Shown piece by piece: positions 24,531 to 35,660 of a DNA stretch of 64,000 nt. Under the pieces are notes generated by a model that was not told the origin of the DNA, searched no databases, and saw nothing but the letters and a program-made list of their open reading frames with translations. The stretch is from Cryptomeria japonica (taxonomy: Eukaryota > Streptophyta > Pinopsida > Cupressales > Cupressaceae): positions 461,368,072-461,432,071 of the forward strand of contig NC_081406.1 of NCBI RefSeq assembly GCF_030272615.1, read 5' to 3'. The stretch's first letter is position 1, and every line of letters begins with the position of its first letter. Both the position numbers and the translations under genes were made by a program.

Positions 24531-24666
24531 TGTTGGCCAATTTTTCTGTTGTGTCAAAATATTGATCTCTTAATACCCCATACAAACTATAGAGATATGG
24601 ATCGTATGAGAGGTCGTTAGTCCCTTGTCATGAATCTCAAGGAGAGTGCTAACCATTTTTCCAACA
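24531..24666 (-). repeat. TRIM LTR, 5' copy
   Basis: 136 bp, same ends as 24334-24469. Confidence 0.85.
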
Positions 24667-24672
24667 TTAAAC

Positions 24673-25857
24673 ATGCATGTTTCTTACTTTAGTGGCATCT
24701 AGAAGGTCAGAAAAAATATCTTACTATCATGTCATGTTAGAGCATTTTGAGTTGCAATAGTACATTTAATTGATTCTAGGATCAGTTGAGATATGTATAT
24801 AATATCATCTATGTGCATCTACTCATGTTGAAGAAAGCGTTCGAGAAGTTTAATTTGGAGTGATTGAAGTATGTTACCTAGATAGTGAGCCTAGTCCGGT
24901 AACTTGAATTTCATGTTTTCTCATGATTAGGAGTTATCTCACATGGTTTAAATGGAGAGTATGTCTTTGCATGTTTTATCATTGTGTAGATTTTCTATTG
25001 TTGTCATGAAATGAAACATAATTCTTATTTTATCATTTTTTTGTTGTGTTACTAGTTGACCTTGTTCACGTTTTGGAATGATTTTAAAGCAATTTGATTC
25101 TTGTGTTGTCGAAGATTAAGGTTGGATATTTTTTATACTAGAGAGATCCTCAATAGTATCTGCAAGTTGTCTTCCCTTGTGTGGAATTATGTATGAGCTT
25201 TTGGGGCCAAACTTATTACACATTAGATGAAGCCAACTTACAATGATATATTGCATGGGTGTTTTCCAAAGATTGTACATAAACAACCTTTGGGACAAGA
25301 TTAAGCCACCTTGTGAAGTGTGTAGCATGTTTCTTTGTTTTGAGCAACACGTGAGATAATTGGAACTAGCCTACTACATGTTCGGTAAAGAAATTTTTGT
25401 GCATACAACCTAAAAAATATTTAGTATGTATTAGGTCGACTTACAAATGTAATTATAGATGTAACACATATAAATTCATTTCTAGTGTATAGTTGTAAGT
25501 GCATTTCTAAGGTGACAAGTTCATATAATGTGAATTCAAGAATGATGTGTGTATCATCCTGATGTATGTGTGAAGTTCAAATGCAAGTTGAGTATTGATG
25601 TTGAAGGTACTAAATTCATTTCATTCATATTGTTGAGATTGAAGTCCTAGTTTTTGAAATCTTCATCATATTTAGGCATATGAGATTGGTGTCTTTAGTG
25701 GGTTTGTTCTCACAAGTACATTAGGGTATTGGCTTCTCCCATAGGTTGGTGCCTATTCAATCATTGCAAGTGATTCATTATTTTGTATGGCTAGATTTGG
25801 GTAGTAGATCCAAACCACTATTCTCACAATAGTTTTTCCAATCTTCAGTTTCCACAT
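24673..25857. other. Unassigned AT-rich sequence
   Basis: No supportable gene or element. It is the continuation of the sequence that received the TRIM. Confidence 0.4.
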
Positions 25858-26532
25858 TGTAGCATCATAAAATTGCACCCTTGCAATTTTGACCGTATTT
25901 TAGGCCCCTTAACTTTGTGATATCATCTCCCATGCTTGATTGGGATCTATCTATGCCTCCAAAATGGAACTGGGCCTTATTTCCACACTTTACAACTTAT
26001 TTAGACCCTATTTAAGGCCCTGAAAATGGGCATGACCATTGAGTGGCACACCAATCCCCTAAGGATAGGGGCATGGTGCCCTTGTCCTCCCTCTTTGTGT
26101 GGCCCCAAAATGGTTCCATCTGACCCTTGGACTTAAATTATGTTTTAGGAATTAAATTCCCCCCCTATGTCGTCCTTTGGTGAAGGGATAATTAAACCTC
26201 CAGGGCAAGTATAAAAGGGGATCTAGTCCTCTCATTTGCATAAGAGAAAATTGGGAAAACAAGCAGAAGGTCTCCATTATCATCATCAAGCGTTCAAGTG
26301 TTCAAGCATCCATCAAGTCTTCTTCTTCATGTGTCTTCTTCATTCATCCATTGGAGCAACATTACAACATTAATTTGCAAGCATGTGTGTGTTAGGGTTT
26401 TTTTATGTTATATGCCATTTCATTGAACACTTGTGATTACATTCAAGAAGAAAAGCAACCATCATCAACAAATTGTAGATCTACAAGGTATACATTTTCA
26501 TTATTTGCATTTAAGAATTTGCAATTACTTTC
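25858..26532 (+). repeat. Old LTR fragment related to element E
   Basis: Starts TGTAGCATCATAAAATTGCA, matching the start of the E LTR (TGTAGCGTCGTAAATTGTAC) except that both CpG sites read CA. It has a clear TATA box GTATAAAAGGGG at 26209-26220 with a CT/CATCA-rich leader after it. It is cut by the solo LTR at 26533; about 15 bp resume at 27995-28009 before Copia C. Far end lost. Confidence 0.5.
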
Positions 26533-27989
26533 TGTATGCGGGAAAAGCAGGTCGATAGAACTCAAAATGTGGAAAATGGAGCTCTATGGAGCCTTGCTCA
26601 CACACTCACAGGACTTCTTGGTGCAAGCTATGGAGTAATGAAGTATCACTCAGCTTCTCAAGGTGGGTCCCATGGTTCTCTATCTTACACGGTCCCTCAA
26701 ACCAATGTTTTTGCTCTCAGATCACTGAGCAAAATGGTTTAGGGATGGAAAATGCAAGAACGAGGGATGCCTTTTGTTGATTTAATATGAGATGCATCCT
26801 AAGCTATGCATGATTCTAGAAATGAAATAAACTAACTATAAGATGACAAGGTTAGTAGCAATACTATACTAGCATACTATATTAGTTAATGATTTAAGCT
26901 AATGATAATAGAAATACTCTAAAATGCATATTAGATTAATTTCTATTTTAAAGAGAGGCTAGATGATGATGAGCATAAATGGTATATGAAAGCTTGAATG
27001 TATTTGAGCATAAGTATGATACTAAAAACTTGGATCCTCAAAATGGAGGGATGAGAGCTCTATTTATAGCAAAAATAGGGCAATGGATGGTTAGGATTGA
27101 AAGAGTTAATCAAGGGTTGAGTTTGAAAGTTGGGAATCCATGTTTGCAATTTGCACCAATGAAATGGTGACAAGTGTCAACATAGGGTTGGGTTGAGAGA
27201 AGGGGTTGGAGGCATTAAATGCCTGAGAAGACCTTATGGTTATCTAGAGGGTAAGGGTCAAGCCTAAGTTAAGATTACCCATTGGATTAAGAGTTAATCC
27301 AAGGATAAACTTTTGTGCAAATGATTAAGGGATAACCATAGTCAAAGCAATGAATGCTTGATGAGACCCTTGGGTTACATGGAGGTTGAGTTAAAAGAAA
27401 TTCTTTAATCATGCAAGGGGGTTGAGTTAACCATTAATGGTTTGGGAGACTTTGGAAAATTAAGTGGTTGAAGACTTGAAGCCTTTAATGGTTATCAAAG
27501 ACTTTAAGGGTTTGAGAAGTGACTCCCCTTTGTTTAGGGATGTGACAAAGTTTAGAAGATGGGTTAGGTTAATTTAGAAGTGATTAGAAGGGTCTAGAAG
27601 AAATTAGGAAGGGGTTTTAGGAAAGCAAGTGGGAGATGTAGGAGAATGCAAGTGGGTGGAGGGATAATAGGATTTAATTGAAATAAAGTTAATTTAATTC
27701 AATTTGGTTGCAATTGGGGAAATCAAATAAATTAGATTTATTCAATTTAGGATAACTATTTAATTAAATTTGAATTTAATTAAAAGTGGATAGAAGGGAT
27801 TTAATTGAATATAATGATTTATTCATTAAATGGTAAAAAGAAGTCTAGTGAATTTAATTTAAATAAATTGAGTAATTTACTTAGTTTAAATAGAAGAATG
27901 TGGGCAATTTAATTAAATTTAATTTAATTAAATAGAGAAATGAACATAAAATATTCATTTAGGAATATGGTCATTTTTATATGTCTACA
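26533..27989 (-). mobile_element. Solo LTR, 1,457 bp
   Basis: Minus-strand TGTAGACAT..CCCGCATACA, flanked by perfect 5-bp duplications CTTTC (26528-26532 and 27990-27994). A minus-strand TATA box GCTATAAATA lies at 27061-27070, which sets the orientation. The U3 part (27640-27960) is AATTTAATT-rich. A lone LTR with a duplication is the product of recombination between two LTRs. Confidence 0.85.
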
Positions 27990-28887
27990 CTTTCTTTCAA
28001 GATCAATTTTGTTAGACAGTTCAAATAACCGGAAGACAACTGAGAGGGGGGAGAAAATCAGTTGTCATAGATTACCAAAATATTTAGCAATTAAAACTTT
28101 AATACTAGAACCCAAAACACTAATACCAGAATTCTTAAGCCAAATACTAGAATACCAGTTAAACCAATTAATCTTAAACTGTTGGCAATTGACACTCTAT
28201 TGGTTGGTTTCACTATGTTGTCATTGATGGCAACATGATTTTGTGTTTCGTCTTTATATGGTGTACCAACAGGCACTTCACAGATTCTACACCGGCACCG
28301 ACACGACATAAGATTTCTTTGGTCATCGGCAATGCATACCAACATGGTATAGTAAAGGTTATCGGTATTGGAGGACGACACATCTTGGATCTGGCATTGG
28401 CAATTTGTTTTAGTGTTTATACATCTATATTATCTGGCCGACATGTAATCTAATATTGTATATATCTTTGTAAGCCGACATAAGGCATACACGTTGTATA
28501 GGGTATATAGGTCAGTTTGATAGATCATTTTGTGTGTGACTTAGAATGGATATGAAAATGTAATATGATGTGAAATCATTCAGAGAGATTATGTATTTGA
28601 GGAATTTATTGTAAGGGTTATTCCGATAAAGGGGTTTAGGGTTTCAACTGGAATAGATAGAGCTTAAACCGGAACTAGATTCTAGCATAGAAGATGCTAT
28701 CTTAGCAGTTCACACTTCTCTAGATTGTTGTCTGGAATTCTATATAGTCAGTAAGGCTCCTATTGTGATTGAGCAGTGTGCTCTAGGCTGTAAGTCTTCC
28801 TGCAAGTGCAAGCTCCTCATATATTATAATATCTCTTCATATGGCCAGTGGATTGATATTGTGGGTCACAAATCCCACCATGGTTTT

Positions 28888-29348
28888 TTTTGGTGTAAAT
28901 AATTATTCATCTTGGATATTATTACACCTTACTTAAGTTTACTTAGGAAATGCATTTCATAGTAGTTTGGGTATGAGACACTTGGGTGTTTGTGCCACAT
29001 TGTGATAGTGGGTGTAGGATAGTTTCAACCTTTTGTGCTCTTATCTTCTTGTTAGATTCCACCTTCGGTGGGTGATCCACCTCATGTGGAATATTATATT
29101 GTTTCTCCTACCTACCCACACCTATTTCCTACCTACCCTTTTTTCTTATTGAGCCACATGTCATGTTTGTGTGCTCACATATCCATATATTCTTGCCTAT
29201 ATAAGCAGGCTCATATTCATTGTATGTAACGCTTAATGATCCAATTGATCAGTATTTCCATCTTGATAGAATACAGTTTATTTCTATCATCTATTTTGTC
29301 TCTCTATTGTATTTTTCATTAAGCCCTTGATCTTGGCAAAATCTGACA
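28888..29348 (+). repeat. 5' LTR of Copia D
   Basis: 461 bp. The start is mutated (TTTTGGTG, where the 3' LTR has TGTTGGTG). TATA box CCTATATAAGCAGG at about 29194-29207. Ends ..AAAATCTGACA. Confidence 0.92.
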
Positions 29349-29361
29349 TGGTATCAGAGCC
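29349..29361 (+). other. Primer-binding site of Copia D (initiator Met tRNA)
   Basis: TGGTATCAGAGCC directly after the 5' LTR. Confidence 0.95.
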
Positions 29362-30845
29362 TATAGGGCTTCATTGATTAGTTTTTTGGAGACATTGTGG
29401 AGGCTTCAATTTTTGGATTTGGGGATCTTTATTTTTGGGGGGCATCATACAATGATTTGGACATCATGGTTGAGTCTGGGAGGCCGTTTCCATAAATTTT
29501 GACTATAAAGTTGACTATATTTGGTGAGAAATTTTTTTTGCCTATTTTGGCTATAGTCATATGGATTTCGAAATTTAAAAAAAAAATTATTTTTTTTTGC
29601 AAAATGTTTTTTCATTTCCGCAAGAAAAATTTGGAAAATTTTCGAAAAAAGGGTGTAAAAGATTTTTTGAAAAAAAAAAAAAAAACATATTTTGGGGGGT
29701 CTGTAGACCCCCCCCCCTCGTGATCTTTGTACCACAGGGTTTTTCTACAGCTTTGTGTCCCCATCGTCTGTACTGCGACTGCCACCATACCGTTCGTGCT
29801 CCTCCGAAGGCCGTATCTCCTCCCGGTCCCAACAGTCCCCACAGTCCTTTAGGCTTCCACTCTAGCACCAACGACCAGCGGCTCCCCTATTGGCGACCTC
29901 ACCTTCCCCGGTGGCCCTTTGTTCTGGTGCCGCTGCTCCGACCCACCCCTGGCACCACCTGCCGATAGACAACAGCCACCATCAGCCGACCCCTCGGCCC
30001 TGCCGCCAACAGACCTTCCGCCGGCCCTCCGACCGTCGCCACCATAACAGTCGAGCCCCTTTGCCATGTGGACTAGACACACACCCTGCCACGTAACCAT
30101 ACGGTCAACCGAGTCAATAGATTTGCCACATCATCATGTATGACCCATTCAACACTCGCCACAACATATTTTCCATACAGTACATGCATCAACATAGCCA
30201 TGGAGGCGATGTTTTTTTGACGATAAGATGGGCGTCAGATTTAAGCCCGTCATTTGCTGACATTAGCATTATTTTGAAATTTTTTAACCCTCTCATTGAG
30301 CTTTTCAGTTTTGCAGTTCAACTTTGGAAGGCCATATCTTGCTCATTTTTGCTCCTTTTTTGGTGTAATTTTTTTTGAAATGGGCTATAATTTTGTGCTC
30401 AGTGTAGTGGTGGAAGAATTTTCTAATTTTGATGGATGGATTTTTCAGAAATTGCAGATCTTCATGACTGTACCTATCTAATCCCCGATTTTGCAACTTC
30501 AGAGGCTTCGTTTGGGGTCATACAACCTCCTTTTTAGGTGCCAATTTTTTTAAAGGTGCATAATTTTTTGTCTACTTTCATAATCTACCATTTGTTTGTA
30601 GTTATTTTGAGTAGAAATTGTCCTTTTAGTATTTGGTCATTTTTGGCCTATTTGGTACTTGTATTTCGCTTGGATCTTAGTTTAGATCACTAGCAGTACT
30701 TGTTGAAGTCTCTTAGATCTCATTTTGAGAAGTTGTACATTCAAATCAGAAGTCCACTTTTCCTTGTTTTGCATGTGGCCCATTGTATACGCACTAAGTA
30801 TAAAGTGCCAAATCACCATTTTTTTTTGGGGGGGGGGTTTCTTGT
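29362..30845 (+). other. Long leader of Copia D with homopolymer tracts and a GC-rich island
   Basis: No coding frame linked to gag. Contains an A15 run (about 29670-29685), a perfect 9-bp-arm palindrome GGGGGGTCT-gt-AGACCCCCC at 29694-29713, and a GC-rich island about 29700-30090, strikingly unlike the surrounding AT-rich sequence. A T-run/G-run (about 30819-30838) lies just before gag. The GC-rich island might be a captured host fragment; I do not recognise it. Confidence 0.6.
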
Positions 30846-31719
30846 GTGATTGTGCCTCTCTCTATCTTGTGTTTTTTTCATTTTGGTGCTACGGGTTCTC
30901 CTAAATTTCCACTTTTAACTCCTCATAATTATGGATCATGGAAGATTAAGGCATGGAGTAAACTAATGGAAAAAGGACTCATTCATTATGTAAATGGAAC
31001 TATTACAACACCACCTGATCCTAATGCTCAAATTGAATGGCTTACTAAGAATGTTATGACACTTGGAACTCTTAGAAAGTATGTATTAGATGACCTCATT
31101 TTTCACATTGATAAGTGTACCACAATTAAAGAGGCTTGGGATATTTTTCAGAAATTATATGGTCAAGTTGATTAGATTAAGGGCTACAAGCTTGATAGTG
31201 AACTCACAACTTTGGATCCCAGGATTTTGATACAATCCAAGATTATGTCACAAAAGCAAATGAGCTAAGAGCAAAGCAAAGGATTGTGGAATTGACAAAA
31301 AGGATGCTCAATTGGTTTATAACTTGTTGGACAAGCTTCCTTCAGAGTATGCAGCCTTTGTATCTAGCTTTCACACCCATAGGTTAGCTCAAGGTTCCTC
31401 ATACACTTCTCCCTCATTTGATTCATTCACAGAGATGTTGATACTTGAGAAATCTAAGTTGACTAAGATGGGAATTCTCAAATCTTCAAAGTCACAAGCT
31501 TTGCTGGCTAACAAAGGGAATCAAAGCAATCAAGGAAAAGGCAAGAGTCAAAAGCAACCTAAGTCAAAACCACATCAAGATGGAGCACATTCTTCCTCTC
31601 CATAACAAGGTGATTCACCATTCTCACCTAAGAGGAAATCATATAAGGACAATCTTTTTTGTGGATATTGCAAGAAGTCAGGACATGATGAACATCATTG
31701 TTACAAGAAGGATATTGAT
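30846..31719 (+). pseudogene. gag: Copia D gag
   Basis: Contains LLTPHNYGSWKIKAWSKLM and IKEAWDIFQKLYG, the UBN2-type Copia gag pattern. A DKLPSEYAAFVSSF block and a single CX2CX4HX4C knuckle CGYCKKSGHDEHHC at 31660-31701 follow. Broken by TAG at 31173-31175, frameshifts around 31220-31300 and TAA at 31603-31605. Real start uncertain; the first Met of the conserved region is not obvious. Confidence 0.85.
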
Positions 31720-32280
31720 GAGTTGAAGAATCTTATTGAGAAGAACAAAATCAACCTACCTTCCAGAATGTCTATGTCAACTTCTTCTTCCAAGGATAAG
31801 GATAAAGGAAAGGATCACTCTTTTGGGATAGACAAAGGAAAGGGACAAGCTCTTTGTGCTACTACAAGTCATGATTCAGGGAGATGGTTTCTAGATTCAG
31901 GTTCTTCTCATCATATGGTATCTTCACAGTCTATGTTTTCTACATTTGAGCCTTGCCACATGCCACAAATTTTTATAGGCAATCATACATACATGGATGT
32001 GATTGGGAAAGAATCTATTACCATTGGGTATAACTCCTTCAATGATGTGTTGTGTGTACCACACTTGACAAACAATCTTATTTCCATCTATCAAATCACA
32101 CATGGGGCAACTAGGAAAACTGTGAAGTTCACACCTGATTCAGTTATCATTAGAGACTTGGAGAGTGGAGCCATCATTGCGACTGGGGTGATTGATCATG
32201 CGTCTCAATTGTACTCATTTTCACATTTTGTTCCTATTGATGAGGTTGATTCTTCCCATGTTGATGATTTAGATTTTTGA
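31720..32280 (+). pseudogene. pol: Copia D aspartic protease with pre-integrase remnant
   Basis: WFLDSGSSHHMV (about 31886-31921) is the Copia protease active site D-S-G-S. Then FNDVLCVPHLTNNLISI and GVIDHASQLYSF, the usual end of protease and start of the gag-pre-integrase region. The frame ends at TGA 32278-32280, and no integrase core follows. Confidence 0.85.
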
Positions 32281-32296
32281 GGAGAACATTGGGCAC

Positions 32297-33082
32297 TTGA
32301 ACTTGGGGATTCTCACATGTGACCCCGTTCTTGAGCCTTTCCTTCCATCTCCTTCTATTGATATTACACCACCTATTGCACCTGATGATGCAGCTAGTGT
32401 GACAATTTTGTCTTCTTGTGATTCAGTGCAACAAGATATTCCATGTCTTCCAGCTTCAGTTGATTGGGATGCCTACTTGACAGACATTGAAGGCTTGTTT
32501 GTAGAGTCCTACATTGCAAATTTGGGAGACATCATTGACGACATTCATCTTCTCTTTGATGAAGATGATCCTTCTTCGATTGTTGTGAGGGATCACTTTA
32601 ACCCTCTTGTGCATTCTCTACATGATCAATCTTTAGAGGTTGACATGATTGTGGATACTTTTGTGTAGCAGTTGGAGGAGACATGTGATTCTTTGGATAT
32701 TGTTTTACATTCTTCTCCACTAGATTTTGGGGTGCCTTTTTCAGCAGTGTGGTGCAGTTTACCACCTTTGGAGGGGGTAACTTTCAACATCGACATGGGG
32801 AAACTTGAGCAATTTTCAGATATTCTTTTCATCATGAGTATTTTTCATACATCTTCCTTTCATGATTAGGGAGACTTCATGGATACACCTTTGGTTTTGT
32901 TTCTTCCAAAGGGGAGGAATGTGGTTCGATGTTCATGGAACATTTTCTTCATTAATCATCAAGCTTGTGTCATTGGTGTAGATTCCACATTGAGGGGGGG
33001 ATTCCTAGTCTCTCTTCTTCTTCCCTCATATGGGGGGGAATTTTTCCTTACATGGGGTTTTGTCCTTCACATACTTCTATGA
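32297..33082 (+). pseudogene. Acidic ORF of unknown function in the pol position of Copia D
   Basis: One frame of about 261 codons with two TAG stops (32666-32668 and 32867-32869). The first half is rich in Asp/Glu/Ser (for example DIIDDIHLLFDEDDPSSIVV); the end is hydrophobic (GGFLVSLLLPSYGG). It occupies the place of integrase/RT. No motif recognised. Preservation of one frame over 780 bp suggests former coding, but it could be chance in a U-rich 3' region. Confidence 0.4.
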
Positions 33083-33294
33083 GAGTTCTTTGTATGTAGT
33101 TTTCATCTCTCTTTTGGGGGAGGGTTTTTTTCCCATTGGGTTTTCTCTCTTTCCTTGCTTTGTGAGAGATTAAATTGCATTGGTTTGCATCATTTGCATT
33201 TGTACATGGGTACCTAACATGGCCTAGTAGTCGGGAGCCATCTTGTATTGCTTAGTTACATTGTAGACTTAAGTGCATTCCCCTAAGTTGCACT

Positions 33295-33304
33295 TAAAGG
33301 GGGG
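33295..33304 (+). other. Polypurine tract of Copia D
   Basis: AAAGGGGGG-type run directly before the 3' LTR. Confidence 0.85.
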
Positions 33305-33765
33305 TGTTGGTGTAAATAATTATTTATCTTGGATAATATTACATCTTACTTAAGTTTAGTTAGGAAATTTATTTCATAGTAGTTTGGGTATGAGACATTT
33401 GGGTGTTTGTGCCACATTGGGATAGTGTGTGTAAGAGAATTTCCACCTTTTGTGGTCTTATCTTCTTGTTACATTCCACCTTCGGTTGGTGATCCACCTC
33501 ATGTGGAATATTATATTGTTTCTCCTACCTACCCACATCTATTTCCTACCTATCCTTGTTTCTTATTCAGCCACATGTCATGTTTGTGTGCTCACATATC
33601 CATATAGCCTTGCCTATATAAGCAGGCTCATATTCATTGTATGTAATGCTTGATGATCCAATTGATCAGTATTTTCATCTTGATAGAATACAGTTTATTT
33701 CTATCATCTATTTTGTCTCTCTATTGTATTTTTCATTGAGCCCTTGATCTTGGCAAAATCTCACA
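33305..33765 (+). repeat. 3' LTR of Copia D
   Basis: 461 bp, TGTTGGTGTAAATAATT..AAAATCTCACA, followed by GTTTT and the resumed solo LTR B. Confidence 0.93.
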
Positions 33766-34374
33766 GTTTTTCCTCTTTGAGGTTTTCCATGTATAAATCT
33801 ATGTGTTATGATTCTCATTTATGTGTTTGGCTTATTGGTTTCTTTACTTCTTTCAATTTTGTTTATACCGGTATACCGGTTGGTGTATGAATGTTTTGTT
33901 AAGGCTAAAATATACTATTCTGGTATAACACTGATTCACCCCCCCCTTCTCAGTGTTATTGGTTTCCAACATAAACAATAATCAGAGAATAAATACCATC
34001 CACATGACACCTAGATTTATACATGGAAAACTTGGTAAAGGGAAAAACCGCTATGGGAAGCCTACCCACAATCAGATTATACTTCTATAGTAAGTATGTG
34101 AATTACAATTTAGGGGACTGCACTTGCAGAGCACTTGCAGGAATACCAACAACCTAGAGCGCACTGCTCATCACAAAAGAAGTCTCACTGACTACATAGA
34201 AATCTAGACTACAATCTGGAATAATGAATAATCTACCATGATAGCGTCTCCTATGCCTGAGTACAGTTACAGTTAAGCTCAATACTAGAGGACTAAATCC
34301 TATTAAATAAACCCAAGTTGATCTCCAATGATTCACCAAATCCTCTACCTAAATTATATTACATTACTCGGACA

Positions 34375-34732
34375 TATAATCTCCTAATCCCATTCTCATA
34401 TGTGATATACAATGAGACCTTACATCATATATATACAAACCCTCAACCATAAACAATTAGGTTGACCACTAGACAATAAACCAATTACATAATTACAAAA
34501 CATGTCAGCCTTAGACCAAACAAATAATATCCAACACATAAGACATCCTGATAGATAATCTCCTAATCACATTCCCATATGTGATCTACAATGAGATCTT
34601 ACATCATATATATACAAACCCTCGACCATAAACAATCAAGTTAGCCACTAAACAATAAACCAATTACATAATTACAAAACATGTCGGCCTTAGACCAAAC
34701 AAATAATATCCAACACATAAGACATCCCAAAA
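34375..34732 (-). repeat. Tandem duplication of about 179 bp inside the Copia C LTR
   Basis: Two near-identical units: 'ctcctaatc' starts at 34381 and 34560, and both end in AACACATAAGACATCC. Each unit carries a minus-strand TATA-like run (TATATATATGATG, near 34427-34437 and 34606-34616), so the LTR had two candidate core promoters. Confidence 0.85.
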
Positions 34733-35233
34733 ACACATCGAGAGGTCCAATACACACGTTACATTGCCGATCCATAACCTAGATCAACCGGGACCCAATA
34801 TAGGTCCACACGCTAAACAAATTATCTCCATCCACCAAGTCTCAAACATGATCACCATTAGCATCTTGAATCTATACTAGAAGCTGCACCAACACCACTT
34901 ATGAATATCATAAAAGATCTTCATTAAAAGCTCTACCGGTGAAACCATCGTCAGAACAACAAATCAAGCTTCAAAGCAAACAAGATAGCATTCGATCACC
35001 AGACCAAAACCAACTGACTAAAATATGAACATGAGCATCATGAATAAGCCAATTCCATAACCAAACCATATCGGAGCATATAGAATCATATCAGATCCAA
35101 ACCAACCAGAAACTACTCAACCTACCGGGACCAGAAGGGTGTCGGTAAAGCATCCAAAACCAAAATAGCTAGTGTTGACATCAATGACAAAACATCAATG
35201 CAACACATAATCCATTCCTCCAAATTTCCAACA

Positions 35234-35660
35234 ATCTCACCCTTTGCAATTGATGGAAACATTAGATGTGAAAAACATCTAAGTACCAAGAAATGCCAAA
35301 CAAGTTCCCCCCAGTGGAAGATAGCCAGCAATATCCCACATAAAGATATAGCAATGAAGTTATGAAATAAAGACCAAACTCCTGTTGTGAATGATATCTT
35401 GTAAATCTCTAAATTACACATATATCTCTCCCCCTAATATATACAAATCCTTAAGTTTTTCTTTTTCACATTAGTATCTCTCTGACTTTCACATCAATGC
35501 CAAAAATCTGACAAAAATATCAAAGAAAAAACATAAAGCATTGAATCATAAAGATAATTACTCCCCCTGAGCAGCAACATCCCCACACCAGTGCTGAAAT
35601 GAAAAATATCTTTGATAATGCATACCGGACTGAAGCTAAAAAGCATCAATCAATTTAAAA
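35234..35660 (-). other. Internal remnant of Copia C with polypurine tract
   Basis: The minus strand next to the LTR reads CAAAGGGTGAGAT (35234-35246), a polypurine tract. The rest is non-coding 3' internal sequence, cut off at about 35.66 kb, where Copia A copy 2 starts abruptly on the plus strand. Confidence 0.6.

Larger units (their letters stand above)
24334..24666 (-). mobile_element. TRIM/SMART-type miniature LTR retrotransposon, 333 bp
   Basis: Two 136-bp direct repeats (24334-24469 and 24531-24666), each TGTTGG..CCAACA, enclose only 61 bp. Read on the minus strand, the internal segment starts with a Met-tRNA-type primer site and ends with a polypurine tract. The whole is flanked by TTAAAC on both sides (24328-24333 and 24667-24672). 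It has no coding capacity, so it must have used enzymes of other elements. The repeats have drifted to roughly 75-80% identity by eye, so it is old. Confidence 0.85.
28888..33765 (+). mobile_element. Copia D LTR retrotransposon, gag-protease only
   Basis: Two 461-bp LTRs (28888-29348 and 33305-33765), target duplication GTTTT (28883-28887 and 33766-33770), a Met-tRNA primer site and a polypurine tract. The 4.0-kb internal part has a 1.5-kb leader, gag, protease and an acidic ORF, but no integrase, RT or RNase H. Non-autonomous, with frameshifts and stops. Confidence 0.9.
28180..33971 (+). mobile_element. Solo LTR B of a Copia element, containing Copia D
   Basis: TGTTGGCAATTGACACTC..GGTTTCCAACA, flanked by TAAAC on both sides (28175-28179 and 33972-33976). 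After removal of Copia D (28888-33765) and one GTTTT copy it is about 909 bp. It resembles Copia A LTRs in layout: GTCATTGATGGCAAC near the start, ACCGG motifs, and 'ctgattcacccccc' near the end. Confidence 0.85.
28010..35233 (-). repeat. Copia C 3' LTR, interrupted by nested insertions
   Basis: Minus-strand LTR beginning TGTTGGAAATTTGGAGG at 35233 and ending ..TGAACTGTCTAACA at 28010. It is split at TAAAC by solo LTR B; the true LTR is about 1.43 kb (28010-28179 plus 33972-35233). Polypurine sequence sits just outside 35233, so this is a 3' LTR with internal sequence to the right. The left flank AATTT (28005-28009) would be its target duplication; the partner is lost in the truncation near 35.66 kb. 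Confidence 0.75.

Noticed and set aside
25116-25328. Minus-strand 70-residue frame with a faint Copia RNase H tail look (GRQLADTIED)
   Set aside because: Too short and no supporting domain or frame around it.
29849-30100. Gly/Ala/Arg-rich minus-strand frame in the GC-rich island
   Set aside because: Composition effect of GC-rich sequence; no start, motif or link to gag.
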